Shown here one piece after another: positions 1 to 10,495 of a stretch of 64,000 nt of DNA; the stretch's first letter is position 1, and every line of letters starts with the position of its first letter. The stretch lies in the NCBI GenBank assembly GCA_002104945.1, contig MCFH01000023.1, positions 1 to 64,000 on the forward strand, in the 5' to 3' direction. The DNA is from Piromyces finnis. Lineage: Eukaryota > Neocallimastigomycota > Neocallimastigomycetes > Neocallimastigales > Neocallimastigaceae. Position numbers and translations under genes: made by a program. The notes under the pieces were generated by a model. It did no database searches, was not told where the DNA came from, and saw only the letters and a program-made list of their open reading frames with translations.

Positions 1-1
1 T

Positions 2-356
2 TCCTAAAAAGAATGGTGAACTCCGTCTTTGTCAAGATTATAGGGAACTCAACAAATTACCATTAGAGATTCTTATCCTCTACTCTGATTCAAGATATGC
101 TAGAGCATCTTGGTAAAGCGAAAATCTTCTCAAAATTGGATTTACGATCAGCATATAACTTGGTCCGAATCAAAAAGGGTGATGAATATAAAACAGCTTT
201 CACCTGCAAATTCGGCCACTTTGAATACCTGGTAATGCCATTCGGACTGAAAAACGCCCCGGCTGTTTTTCAGCATTTTATCAATGATGTTCTGGAAAAT
301 ATTCTAGGGATTTTTGTTTATTCATATATTGACGATTTAATTATTTTTTCTGAAAA
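2..356 (+). pseudogene. Ty3/gypsy chromovirus pol fragment: reverse transcriptase N-terminal part
   Basis: This is the fingers/palm part of a Ty3/gypsy reverse transcriptase, which would copy retrotransposon RNA into DNA in cytoplasmic particles. The first codons read PKKNGELRLCQDYRELNK, the usual opening block. A frameshift lies at about positions 63-90. After it the frame reads through the LDLRSAYN block, the MPFGLKNAP block and the catalytic YIDD box. The frame is then cut at position 356 by an inserted LTR and resumes at 873-877. It belongs to the same element as the RNase H and integrase pieces downstream. The 5' LTR, gag and protease would lie before the window. The element is dead: it has a frameshift, an insertion and more frameshifts further on. 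Family assignment is secure from the motifs; chromovirus status comes from the chromodomain at the end of pol. Confidence 0.9.
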
Positions 357-872
357 TGTAACGAATCTATTAGAAAATTAATATTGTCTTAATGGTTAGT
401 ATTTAAGACATTAATCTGGATCACTCGGGTTCGACTACACCTTGATCCAAAATTTATTTTAAATTATTTATTTAACAATTTAATTTATGACTCATAGAAA
501 CTTATAGAACTTATTCGAAAAAGAATAAGTTCGAATATTCGAAAAATTAAATATTTTATGTATTTTTATCACGAGATTCATTTTATGTAATTTTTAATTA
601 ATTTAAAGAATAATTTAGAAAGAAAATTTAATTTTTAATTTAGCCACATCAGATTTAGAAAAAGTATAAATAGAATGTGTGAATCAAAAATTAAATAGTT
701 GTGTTTTTATTAACTTTTAAATTTAAATCTTTATTTTTAAAAAATTTAATAATAATAAAAAATTATTTTAAATAAATAAATTTATTGACTTATAGGGAAT
801 ACAAAATTTATTTTTCTATATAAATATTATTAATTCCTACATTAATAAATTCTTTATATAGAAACTCGTTAC
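357..872 (+). mobile_element. Solo LTR inserted in the reverse transcriptase, with 5-bp target duplication
   Basis: The 516-bp insert begins TGTAACGAATC and ends CTCGTTAC. It is flanked on both sides by GAAAA (352-356 and 873-877), the 5-bp duplication typical of Ty3/gypsy integration. Its first bases match the 3' LTR at 3417 (TGTAACGAATC) and it carries the same tRNA-like module, but the rest has diverged, so it is a related subfamily. No internal coding region is present. A solo LTR left by LTR-LTR recombination is the simplest reading. Strand is inferred from the shared 5' end. Confidence 0.85.
386..438 (+). promoter_or_regulatory. tRNA-like structured module in the solo LTR
   Basis: Positions 386-409 form a hairpin (GTCTTAA / TTAAGAC arms, loop containing TGGTTAGTA). 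It is followed by GGGTTCGACTAC at 427-438, close to the Pol III B-box consensus, and AATGGTTAGT resembles an A box. A second stem, GGATCA/TGATCC, encloses the B-box-like motif. The corresponding hairpin in the 3' LTR (3445-3468) has a compensating base-pair change. Function is inferred. Confidence 0.45.
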
Positions 873-877
873 GAAAA

Positions 878-1660
878 CCATAAATCCCACATTAAGCACG
901 TTATCGAAGTCCTGGATCGCTTAAGAAATGCTGGTCTTTATGCTAAGCTTGAAAAGTGTGAATTCTTTGTTTCCTCTATTGATTTCCTTGGTCATCGGAT
1001 ATCCTCTGAAGGTATACATATGGACCCCAATAAAGTTTCTGCTATTATTAATTGGCCAGTTCCGTCCAGTGTCAAGGAAGTTCAATCTTTTATTGGCCTA
1101 GCCAACTACTATCGTCGGTTTATTCCTAATTTTGCCAAAGTTGCACAACCCCTTCACAGACTACTTCGTAAAAACGTTAAATTTGATTTTTCCTCTGAAG
1201 CTCTTGATGCATTTAATACCATTAAATCATTAATTTCATCTGCTCCCATCCTGTCTCACCAAATCGTGATCTTCCCTTTATTGTTGAAACCGACTCTAGC
1301 AACTTTGCTATAGGAGCAGTTCTGTCTCAAAAATCTCCTGATGATAAAATGATCCATCCTGTCGCTTTCTATTCAAGATCTCTTACTTCCGCTGAAAGAA
1401 ACTATCCTATATACGATAAAGAACTTTTAGCTATTGTTAATGCTCTTGAAACTTGGCGACATTTTCTCAAAGGTGCTTTAACCCCGTTTACTATTTATTC
1501 AGATCATCGAAACTTACTATATCAAAAGAAACCGGAAAAAATGTCACAACGTCTTGTTCGTTGGGCCCTTTTCCTTTCCGAATTTTAACTTTAAAATTCT
1601 CTACCGCTCTGGTTCATCAAATGGTAAACCTGATGGCTTTCACGAAGACCTGATTATATA
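878..1660 (+). pseudogene. Chromovirus pol fragment: RT thumb and RNase H
   Basis: This continues the reverse transcriptase after the solo LTR and runs into RNase H. The frame resumes with HIKHVIEVLDRLRNAGLYAK, then the FLGHRIS block and the FIGLANYYRRFIPNFAK block typical of Ty3/gypsy polymerases. After a frameshift near 1258-1275 come the RNase H signatures ETDSSNFAIGAVLSQ, PVAFYSRSLTSAERNYP, YDKELLAIV and TIYSDHRNL. Another frameshift lies near 1585-1590 (end of FLSEF), after which the linker to integrase resumes. RNase H would degrade the RNA strand of the hybrid. At least two frameshifts mean the polyprotein cannot be made as it stands. Confidence 0.88.
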
Positions 1661-3163
1661 GATTCCTCTCTTCCTTCTGATGCTCCTTTTTCGGTTTTAC
1701 GCCCTGAGAATTTCTGCGCTTTGATTTGTTCCATTTCTTCTCTTAATGATGAAATATTATCTGAATATGTGAACGACTCTTTTTACATTGACATTTGCAA
1801 TTTTCTTGAAAATAAGAATCTCCCAGCTCCACATCCACAAAGTAATAAATTCTCTCTTAGTAATAGTTTTCTTTTTTTTGATAATAGAATCTATGTCCCT
1901 TTAAAATGCCGTCCCTCCGTTTTGAAACTCTGTCATGATTCCCCCTCTGCCGGTCATTTTGGTATCCGCAAAACTATTTCTTTGATCTCTCGTGACTTTT
2001 GGTGGCCATCCATTTCTATTGATGTTAAGAATTATATCCGATCTTGTGAGATTTGTTGCCGCTCCAAGCCTTCTCGTCATAAACCATATGGTTTACTTCA
2101 ACCCCTTGAGATTAGTGACCATCCTTGGGCTTCTATTTCTATGGATTTCATTACTGACCTCCCTCCTTCTGATGGATTTAACACTATTCTTGTTGTAGTT
2201 GACCGCCTTACTAAAATGTGCCACCTCATTCCCTTTAAAGGTATTCCTTCTGCTTCTGATACTGCTTTTGCTTTTTTGAATTATATTTTCAAAATTCACG
2301 GTCTCCCCTCTGAAATTATTTCCGATAGAGGCGCGCAATTCACTTCGAAATTTTGGAAATCTATTTGCCAATCTTTGGACGTCAATGTTAAATATTCTTC
2401 ACCATATCATCATCAATCCAATGGCCAAACGGAGAGGGTAAACTCCGTTGTTGAACAATATTTAAGATGCTTTTCTAATTATAAAGGAACAAATTGGATC
2501 AACTTTCTTCCATTGGCAGAATTCAGTTACAATAATGCTGTTCAAGACTCAACAAAATTCTCACCATTCTTCCTAAATTATGGTTATCACCCAAAATACT
2601 CTCCGGTAATTCCTGACCAAACGAATGTTCCAAGAGCTGAAGAATTTACAAGAGACTTTGAAGACCTAATGGAGAAACTAAAAGAAAACTTAAAGAAGGC
2701 CATCCAAGTTCAAAAGAAATACGCCGACAAGTATAGACAAGAACCTCCGACATTCAAGACTGGTGACAAAGTATGGTTGGATAGCTCCTTGATAATTCAT
2801 AAAGGAAATAAAAAATTTAATCCTAGGAAACTTGGCCCGTTTAGGATAATTAGTAAAATCTCTAATCTCACTTATAAATTAGAATTACCAAAATCGCTGA
2901 AGATTTACCCAATTGTTCATGTTTCAAACCTAGAACCGTATTATGAAGATAGTTTTGGAAGAATCAAAGATCCACCTCCACCTATAATAGTAAATGAAGA
3001 AGAAGAATACGAAGTAGAAGAAATACTTGATAAAAGAAAGCATTATGGGAAGATTCAATATCTAATAAAATGGAAAGGTTATCCGCTTTCAGAAGCATCT
3101 TGGGAACCTGAAAGTAATTTAAACTGCGATGAACTAATTAAAAACTTTAATAATTCACATTAG
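1661..3163 (+). pseudogene. Chromovirus integrase with C-terminal chromodomain
   Basis: The 3' end of pol encodes an integrase. The longest open stretch, 1721-3163, is uninterrupted. An HHCC zinc-binding region is visible (HDSPSAGHFGIRKT, then CEICC), followed by the DDE catalytic core (SMDFITDLPP, SDRGAQFTS, HHQSNGQTERVN) and the GPFRI-type module. The last 60 residues are a chromodomain (EVEEILDKRKHYGKIQYLIK, then WKGYPLSEASWEP). Chromodomain integrases define chromoviruses; the chromodomain is known to steer integration to particular chromatin. This is the best preserved part of the element, but it lacks its own start because it is part of a broken upstream polyprotein. Confidence 0.92.
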
Positions 3164-3172
3164 TAATAGTTA

Positions 3173-3217
<45 letters not shown>

Positions 3218-3286
3218 AGTAATTGATAAGAGAAAAAGAGAATAGAAAATAAAAAATGAAAAAATATATTTATAATTTAATATTCA

Positions 3287-3318
<32 letters not shown>

Positions 3319-3416
3319 TTCAAAATGTATTCACTCGTTTCAATTATTTCTCTTATAATAAAGTAACAAATAAATTTAGTTGATTCGTCTGGTATCCGAA
3401 TCCTGGAGGAGGACCA
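3164..3416 (+). other. Retrotransposon 3' untranslated region with poly(A) tracts and polypurine tract
   Basis: Between the pol stop and the 3' LTR there are two A-runs (about 3180-3214 and 3296-3319). Just before the LTR is a purine-rich GGAGGAGGACCA (ending 3416), the expected primer site for plus-strand DNA synthesis. Confidence 0.7.
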
Positions 3417-3825
3417 TGTAACGAATCATAGAAATTAGTAACCTGTCTTAGTGGTTAGTAACTAAGACCTTGGTTTGAACTACTCGAGTTCGAAACCTCA
3501 TTAATATCTTTTTAATTATTAAAATATTTTATAACGAAATTTTACCAAAGAAGATAATTTCTGATTGGCTTAAAAAATTAAGTTGTAAAATTTTTATAAA
3601 TTTACTTTTAAAAATTTTTATATAAATACGAGTGAAATTTCTCAAAAAAATTATTTTTAATTCGAGTTTTTATTAACAAAAAAATTTTATAATAAAAATA
3701 AAATTATTAAACACTAACCTGTTATAATTTTGTTAAGTGTTCAATAATAAAATTTTTATTTGCTTTTATTATTTTCCTTTTTATATATATTTGTGTTTTT
3801 ATTTATTGAACATTAGTTCTTTACA
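3417..3825 (+). mobile_element. 3' LTR of the chromovirus
   Basis: The LTR starts TGTAACGAATC immediately after the polypurine tract. The proposed end is TTACA at 3821-3825, inverted to TGTAA at the start; the end is less certain than the start. It holds a hairpin at 3445-3468 (GTCTTAGT / ACTAAGAC) and a second at 3472-3497 (GGTTTGAACT, loop ACTCG, AGTTC-G-AAACC) around a B-box-like GAGTTCGAAAC. Its end coincides with the broken 3' end of the RNA-polymerase-like fragment on the other strand. Confidence 0.7.
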
Positions 3826-4204
3826 TTATACTATAATCCATTTTATTATGAGTTAATTTATATAATTCTTTCAATTCATTATTATCATTTGTATTTAATT
3901 TGTGGAAATAACTTAATGCTGATTGTGTTACAGGTTCACCAACTGATTGAGTTGCTAAAATACCAACATGAGTATTTTCTTTTATCATACGAGATTTGAT
4001 TTTATCCACAATTATTTTAGCAAACTTATCACAGTCAATTTCTTCTGCTTTAATTTTTTTCTTTAAATAATTTCTTACTTTATTATTTACTTGATCAATA
4101 TAAGAAGTCAATCTTTTATTTTCTTCAAAATTTTTATAAATTTTGTTACATATATAATCAATATCCTCAACAGGAAAATATTGCATATTTTGAGATTCTT
4201 CCAT
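3821..4204 (-). pseudogene. RNA polymerase largest-subunit-like fragment, cut by the LTR
   Basis: The 127-residue frame starts MEESQNMQYF and carries the block GILATQSVGEPVTQ followed by SALSYFHKLN. That block matches the G-x-x-A-x-Q-S-x-G-E-P-x-T-Q ... FH signature near the trigger loop of multisubunit RNA polymerase largest subunits (Rpb1/beta-prime domain 5). The stop codon (TAA, complement of 3821-3823) lies in the LTR terminus, so the insertion removed the rest of the domain. A normal largest subunit exceeds 1,000 residues; here the frame opens only about 80 residues before the signature, with A+T-rich DNA upstream. It could be a relic of a fungal, plasmid or large-DNA-virus-like polymerase. 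I cannot decide which without a search. Neighbours Y and X lie upstream on the same strand. Confidence 0.6.
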
Positions 4205-4753
4205 ACTTGAAATTTAAAATATATATTTAAAAAAAAATTTAAATAAAATATTTATAAAATATTTAGATGCAAAATATACAATTATTTACTATAAATTTAC
4301 AAAATATTTATAAAGTATTATTAATTATCATTTTATAATTTAATACATATATATATAATTATAAATAAAATTTACAGTATTTTTAAAAAGAATTTACAAG
4401 AGAACTTAATATTTTTTAAAAAATTATTTTAATTTAATACATATTTTATGAATATAGTTTATTAATTAATATACATAATTAATCTATAAATAACTTTTAT
4501 AATCTAATGTTATTAAAGCTATTTACATTAATACATATACATATATAGAATATTACTAGTAATATATATTATACATATTACAATGAATTATGCTTTTAAT
4601 ATAAATTTGTTAATTCGTTATGATAACAAAATTACAATATTGAATTCCAATTTTAAAAATAATTATTTAAATAATAACAAAATATATAAATAAATATAAA
4701 AATTAAAAAAAAAATAATTTTATGCATCTACGATAGTATTAATATCTTATTAA
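4205..4753. other. A+T-rich intergenic DNA
   Basis: No open frame, repeat or structured element could be recognised. It separates the polymerase-like fragment from the Y gene. Confidence 0.6.
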
Positions 4754-6044
4754 CTAAAAAAACATATAAATAGAATTATTTTTGAAAGATGAATAGATAG
4801 ATCCATCTAAATTTCTTTTTAATAATAAATAAGGTTTATTAAGAATAGTTGATTTTAATATTTCTATGGATGCTTTACATGGATAATAATCTTCATTATT
4901 CCATACACCATAGATAATAACTTTTTTATTGTTTTCATTCATAATACTATAATGATATGCAGTTATATTTTTAATATTCTTACATAAAAAAGAAAATGAT
5001 GGTAGTGTATTGTATAATTCATCATTATCTTTTATTATTGGTATTGTTGGTATTATTTCTGAATAAATCGATCTCCATAAATATACCTTTTCATCTGAAA
5101 ATTCCTTTTCTGTTATTAAAACTGTTTTATTATCTGAAACATATTGTTTAATGTATTTAGTTAATGTAGCATTATCTATGATTGAAATTGAATTTTTTTT
5201 ATACATAGAAAATATAGCTTGTACAAAATCATCATTAAAATTGAACAAATTCTTATCTGAATTTAGTACATATTCATACCTATAATTAGGAAGTACAAAT
5301 AATTTACATGTGTTTAACATTATTATTAAAAAGGGAAAAGAAGAATTACAATTGTAGACATAATCAAAAACACAATATGGATATATATTCATATTATTAT
5401 CTACTGAAAAAGATAGTATATTAATATCATTGTAATTATAATTTTCATTTATTAGTTTTAATTGCTTATTCTTAAACTTTTCTTTTACACAATTTATTAA
5501 TTCCTGTTGACTTGGAATATTAATGTATTTATTACAATTAGAACATATTATAAATTTATTATTTATTTCTGGAATATCAAAATATTGTCTATATAAACCT
5601 TGTAATTCGTAACCATAAGAAATAAATAAATTGGAAGGAAATTTTCCTTTACAATGTTTGTCTAGTTTATAAGTAATATTAAAATAAACAGATGTTTCTT
5701 TTTCTTTGTACTTTCTTATCACTTTAACACATTTAGGAACAATATCTAATTCTAATACTGAATCAAATAATAACTTTTTATCATGAAACGCAAAATTATT
5801 ATCAGTAGAATTTTTATTTGTTGAAAGAACAATTTTATATCTTGAATTTTCTGGTGATCTATAATAATTATTATTCCACTGTACATACGGTATATTATTC
5901 TTAATACATTCTTCTTTATCAGCAATTACTGGTAATACCTTATCTTTATTATTAAAATATCTAGTATAATATTTTCCAAATAATCGATTATAATTTATTT
6001 TTAATGGAATATTTATTACTTTATTTTTTTATAATAGTTTGCAT
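4754..6044 (-). pseudogene. Unrecognised gene, family Y (one frameshift near its start)
   Basis: An ATG at 6044 opens with MQTIIKK and meets a stop in an A7 run near 6030. The frame then continues without interruption for about 420 codons to a TAG at 4754. The long frame has no good internal ATG near its beginning, so a 1-2 base shift, a sequencing error or splicing must join the two parts. Visible features are a CSNCNK pair of cysteines that could bind metal, and the segment VQWNNNYYRSPENSRYKI, which recurs as a relic at 18783-18905. There is no signal peptide or transmembrane segment. I do not recognise the family. It sits 30 bases downstream of X on the same strand, so the two may be one transcription unit or two halves of one broken gene. 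Confidence 0.55.
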
Positions 6045-6074
6045 GAAAATCAATATATAATAAATAAAGATATT

Positions 6075-6986
6075 TTAATATTTTTTAACAGTCATATACA
6101 TATACCATTCTAATTCTTGAAATTGAATAATTTCTGTAAATTGTTTATACTTGTTATAAAGTTTCATATTCAATGACTGATTAAAGATATTTATTGTATA
6201 TACCAATTTTTCTTTATTTTTTATTATATCTTCATTCTCATCGGTATATATATAGGGATATAAAGAATATTCATATAACATCAAATCAAACAATCGGAAA
6301 TTTATATTTATTGGGTATGTAAAAGAAACAATACTTGGTTTGAATCTAATTAGTATTTGATCATTTGAATAATTTAAACATGGTAATAATTTACAAATAA
6401 TATTATCATAAGTATCTCTTTTATAAAATGTTATTTTATTTCCAGTGATTCTTATACTATCATGACAACATTTAATAATTATGAAATTATCTGAATCTTT
6501 AATATCCTTATTTTTATCTTCTGCAATTAACACTTGATTATATTGATGCGTTTCAATATACCTTTTATTAAAGTAATGATAGTAATTTATTCTTTTGATA
6601 AAAGCAGTTACATATTGACAAGTATTTGGTAATTCTAACTTTATTATTTTATTATAAATATCTTTAAGGGTATATGAAGGTATATTTATAGATATATTAA
6701 ATTTTGTTTTTGTTGTATCTTTCAAATAAAAATTATATTTAAATACTTTTTCTTTATATTTTTTTTCTAGTACGTTTAAAAGTGAATAACTGGTTGTATC
6801 ATTTATATTTTCATTTTCTTTATCTTTATATTTAATATTATACTGATCTTTGGAAAGTTTATTGCAATCAATAAGGCTAATTCCTTCAAAAAATGAAAAA
6901 CACTCATTATTAATTATTATTTTATGTTCATTAGATAAACATTTTTCATTTTGTATTAAACTACGAATTAATTTAATAATATTCAT
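6075..6986 (-). CDS. Unrecognised protein, family X
   Basis: A complete 303-residue frame runs from ATG (MNIIKLIRSLIQNEKCLSNE) to TAA. It is lysine-, asparagine- and isoleucine-rich, without a signal peptide or clear membrane segment. A few cysteines (CCHDS, CKLLPCLNYS) are scattered without a recognisable zinc pattern. The ending TVKKY is followed within 30 bases by the family Y start. Parts of X recur on the minus strand at 26751-26811 (N-terminus) and 48654-48926 (middle), both decayed. The family is therefore dispersed and this is the only long copy in the window. I do not recognise a function. It could be lineage-specific or derived from a mobile or viral element, given the polymerase-like fragment two genes away. 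Confidence 0.6.
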   Translation of the reverse strand: MNIIKLIRSLIQNEKCLSNEHKIIINNECFSFFEGISLIDCNKLSKDQYNIKYKDKENENINDTTSYSLLNVLEKKYKEKVFKYNFYLKDTTKTKFNISINIPSYTLKDIYNKIIKLELPNTCQYVTAFIKRINYYHYFNKRYIETHQYNQVLIAEDKNKDIKDSDNFIIIKCCHDSIRITGNKITFYKRDTYDNIICKLLPCLNYSNDQILIRFKPSIVSFTYPININFRLFDLMLYEYSLYPYIYTDENEDIIKNKEKLVYTINIFNQSLNMKLYNKYKQFTEIIQFQELEWYMYMTVKKY

Positions 6987-7053
6987 TATAAAAGATAAAA
7001 GATATATGCTAAATTATTATTTTATCTTAATTATTTGTTATAAACAAATTTAA

Positions 7054-7574
7054 AAATTTTTGAATACTTTTCTATTATACTTTTCATTTTATAATTATAT
7101 TTTTAAAATAATTAAGTTTTAATCATTACATAAATTATATATGAATTATATTTAAATAACAGAAAATATAATTTTTATTATATAATTTAAATATAATAAT
7201 TATTGATTATTACCAAATTTAAGTTTGATTATTAACGTTATTGATATTATTAATATATATTTTGATTTTAATTTTTACTATATATAATTATTAAAAATTA
7301 CATTTGTAGTATGGTTGAAATAAGCATCTTTTATATTTTTTTAAAAAAAAAAAAAAAATAATAATTAATTATTATTTTATAAATTATAATATTTAATAAT
7401 ATATAAATATTAAAATTATATAATACTTTTAAAAATATATATTAAAAATTATAGTAATAAATAATCCATATATAATTTATTTCCAAGAATAAATTTCCAA
7501 TTTCAAGGTAGCTAATTTTACTTTTTTTCTAAAAATTATACAAATAATACATAAATAGTTATACTTTTTGCTAT
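7054..7574. other. A+T-rich intergenic DNA
   Basis: Contains an A15 run near 7345-7360. No gene or structured repeat was recognised. Confidence 0.6.
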
Positions 7575-7576
7575 AC

Positions 7577-7802
7577 GCTTCCTTTTTTATATAAATTTTT
7601 ATCAAAACATAATAAAGAAACCATTATTATTCATTTAAAGTTAGAAGATACTGCCACAAAACTTGATATGGAAGAGGTTACCGAAAAAATTACTAATACT
7701 TTTAAATCATATGGAAAAAGAGCAATTAGTTTATTTTATTTTCCAGATGAATTCGATGATGAGTATATAAATAATGATATGCCAACTACTGATAATAAAT
7801 AA
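7577..7802 (+). pseudogene. Relic of a PI-PLC-like phosphodiesterase
   Basis: An open stretch without an ATG at its start reads FLSKHNKETIIIHLKLEDT and continues through a charged helix-like segment (MEEVTEKITNTF) to TAA at 7802. ETIIIHLK is identical, including 23 consecutive bases, to the corresponding place of the PI-PLC-like gene at 60490-62994, where it ends the first half of the X domain. The relic therefore preserves about 60-75 residues of a paralogue, including sequence missing from the 62 kb copy after its second stop. It has no 5' or 3' partner here and is probably a leftover of a duplicated locus. Confidence 0.5.
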
Positions 7803-8552
7803 ATAAATATATATATATATATATGTTTTCAATTTTCATTTTATTATATTTTCATTTAAAACTATAATTCTAATTGTTAATTGTGATATGATAAAGTAAT
7901 AAAATATAATATAAAAATGCAATATTATTCTAAAATATATAAAACAATGTAAAATCGATTTTATAAATAAAAGCTATTATCATAATATATAAGAATATGA
8001 AAATATAATGAATCATAAATATTTAATTCTTATATTATTCGAAACTACACTATATGAGTAGAAACGAAGAAATAAATATATTATGTAATAATATTAAGAT
8101 AGTATTTATAATACGCTATTTATAATACAGTTTAAATAAAGTGTATAGTATTTTAACTGTTCTTTATGTATATAAGTTTTTAATATTTTAAAATAATTCA
8201 GAAACAAATAATAAAACCTTTTATATAAAAAATATATTAAAGTTATAGCGTAAGGAAGGATGTAAAAATTTAATAATTGTTTATTAATTCTTATAAGACT
8301 TTTAAGGAAAACGAACCATTTTTAAATGAATAAATGATGTAATTAAAAAGTTATTACTTTTGATTGAATTTTAAAAGTGAATATTAATAAAATTATTTAA
8401 TTATCTATTATTGTTATTATTATTATTTTTAATGATTAAATAATTTTATTTAAATAAAGTATATCTGAAATGGAAATGTTTGCTTAATAATTTCGATGAT
8501 TGTAGGAAAATATTATATTTAAATCCCTTTAGAAGTATAGATTGATAAGAAC

Positions 8553-8631
<79 letters not shown>
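8553..8631. repeat. (ATT)n microsatellite
   Basis: About 26 uninterrupted ATT units. On the minus strand it would read as poly-asparagine inside a short frame, but nothing around it supports a gene. Confidence 0.9.
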
Positions 8632-8635
<4 letters not shown>

Positions 8636-10470
8636 ATATTCATTTTATAATAAGTCATTTTAAAGATAATTATAGTAATTCTCTTTAACTAAGTCTATTC
8701 ATTTTCATTTGATTTATAATCAATAATCCTAGACTCATAAATAATTATCAAACTTAATTATATTTTTTTAAATATTTAATAATTATAAAATAAAAAAATT
8801 ACTACATCATATTGATATTACAAAAATATTTAAAAATATTTCATATGGTTACTATGATATTCATTTAAATCATATACATAATGATTCATTTATAAATCTA
8901 GTCATAATAATAACATTAACTTCTTGTAACCCCTAATTTTTATATTATATTTTATTAAATATTAATGAATAAAATTAAATTTTACTTTTATTTTATCTTA
9001 AAATTAAATAATAAATTAATTTTGATATTTACTTATTATCAAAAAAACAAATAATACATTTGAATTTTGTTATCCCTTTTTAATAACAATTAAAGTATTT
9101 ATTACAATAAAATGAGAAAGATTTTTAATAATTAAATTTAAAAGAATTCCACCTTTTTTTAATATATAAAATTAAAAAGTTTATTAGTGGTTTTTATATA
9201 TTAGCATAACTTATATATACAGTGTAAAAAAGAAAAAATTACGTAACTAATAGAAATGCATAAACTTTAAGGAATATTATGTCATTTAGAATTATCAAAA
9301 ACTAATATAAATTATTGGTATTTTAAGTTATTTTTGATTCACAATTTATTTAAAAAATTGATATAGAAAAACTAAAAAAAAGATATTAAATATAAAATTA
9401 GAATTAGTTGAATGAAAATATTAATAATTCTTACTTTAAGGTAGAAATTAATTTAGTAGTTACTTTAATCCTTTCTCTTAAATTTTTATATTTTAAGTTG
9501 AAATAAAGAAAAAGGTTTTTAATTTATTAAAATTTTTCTTTCTTTTATATTTAAAATTTTTAATGTGACACAATAAATTATTGACCAATAATATTCATTC
9601 ATTTTAAATCATTTTTAAAAATTAGAAATTTTTTAAATTTTTATTCCACTTTTTAATAAAAATTGATCTTAAATTCTTCAATTTAATTTCCAATATTTTA
9701 ATATATTATGACATATATTATAAATATCTTTGTTCTATTATATTATAACTCAATACATATATTATAATAAATACTAATATATATTAATATTAATGGCATT
9801 TATTATTTTAAATTAAAATTAAAAATAAATAAATAAAAAAGAATTTCTCTATTTTTTTTATTTTTTTTTTTTTAAAATTTTATTATTAAAAAGGAAAGGC
9901 AGCAGTCAGCTTGATAGGCATAAAAGGTAAGTATTCTATTATTATTTAATTGTAAAAAAAAAAAAGATAAAGAGAAAGTTTTCAGAATATCGATATATTT
10001 AATTATGAAATGAATTATAATATTTGTTATTGCTTTTTATTATTTATTATAAATATAGAGGGAAATGGGTGTTTATAATAAAGCTTGCTAGGGATATTTA
10101 AATAATTATTGATTAATTAAAATAAACAACCTAATGTTATATCATTTCAAAAAGATGTTGCATTTATACTTTAAAAAAAGATTTATAACCAATTTTGAAA
10201 TTAAAAAACCACAAAGATGGTTCAATTAAAATTATAATAATAGTTTTTTTTTTTATATATAAAAATTGATATCTATATTTATATGATATAATGGACTAAT
10301 TTCAAGAAATAATTTATGATTAATTATTTATTACATAAAAGAATCTGTAAATTAATAAATATAAAATGCTAATAAAAGTAAATATAAATATAGATAATAA
10401 TAAAAATCATGTAATATAGTTACTCATTCAAAGTATTATGAAAGGTTGAACAGTATAAAAATGCGTAAAA

Positions 10471-10495
10471 TAATAATAATAATAATAATAATAAT
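10471..10495. repeat. (TAA)n microsatellite
   Basis: Eight TAA units in non-coding DNA. Confidence 0.85.

Noticed and set aside
386-438. A true tRNA gene
   Set aside because: There is no acceptor stem or proper anticodon arm; only A- and B-box-like parts and hairpins within an LTR.
8446-8658. Minus-strand frame with a long asparagine run
   Set aside because: It is only the ATT microsatellite read through; there is no coding signal on either side.
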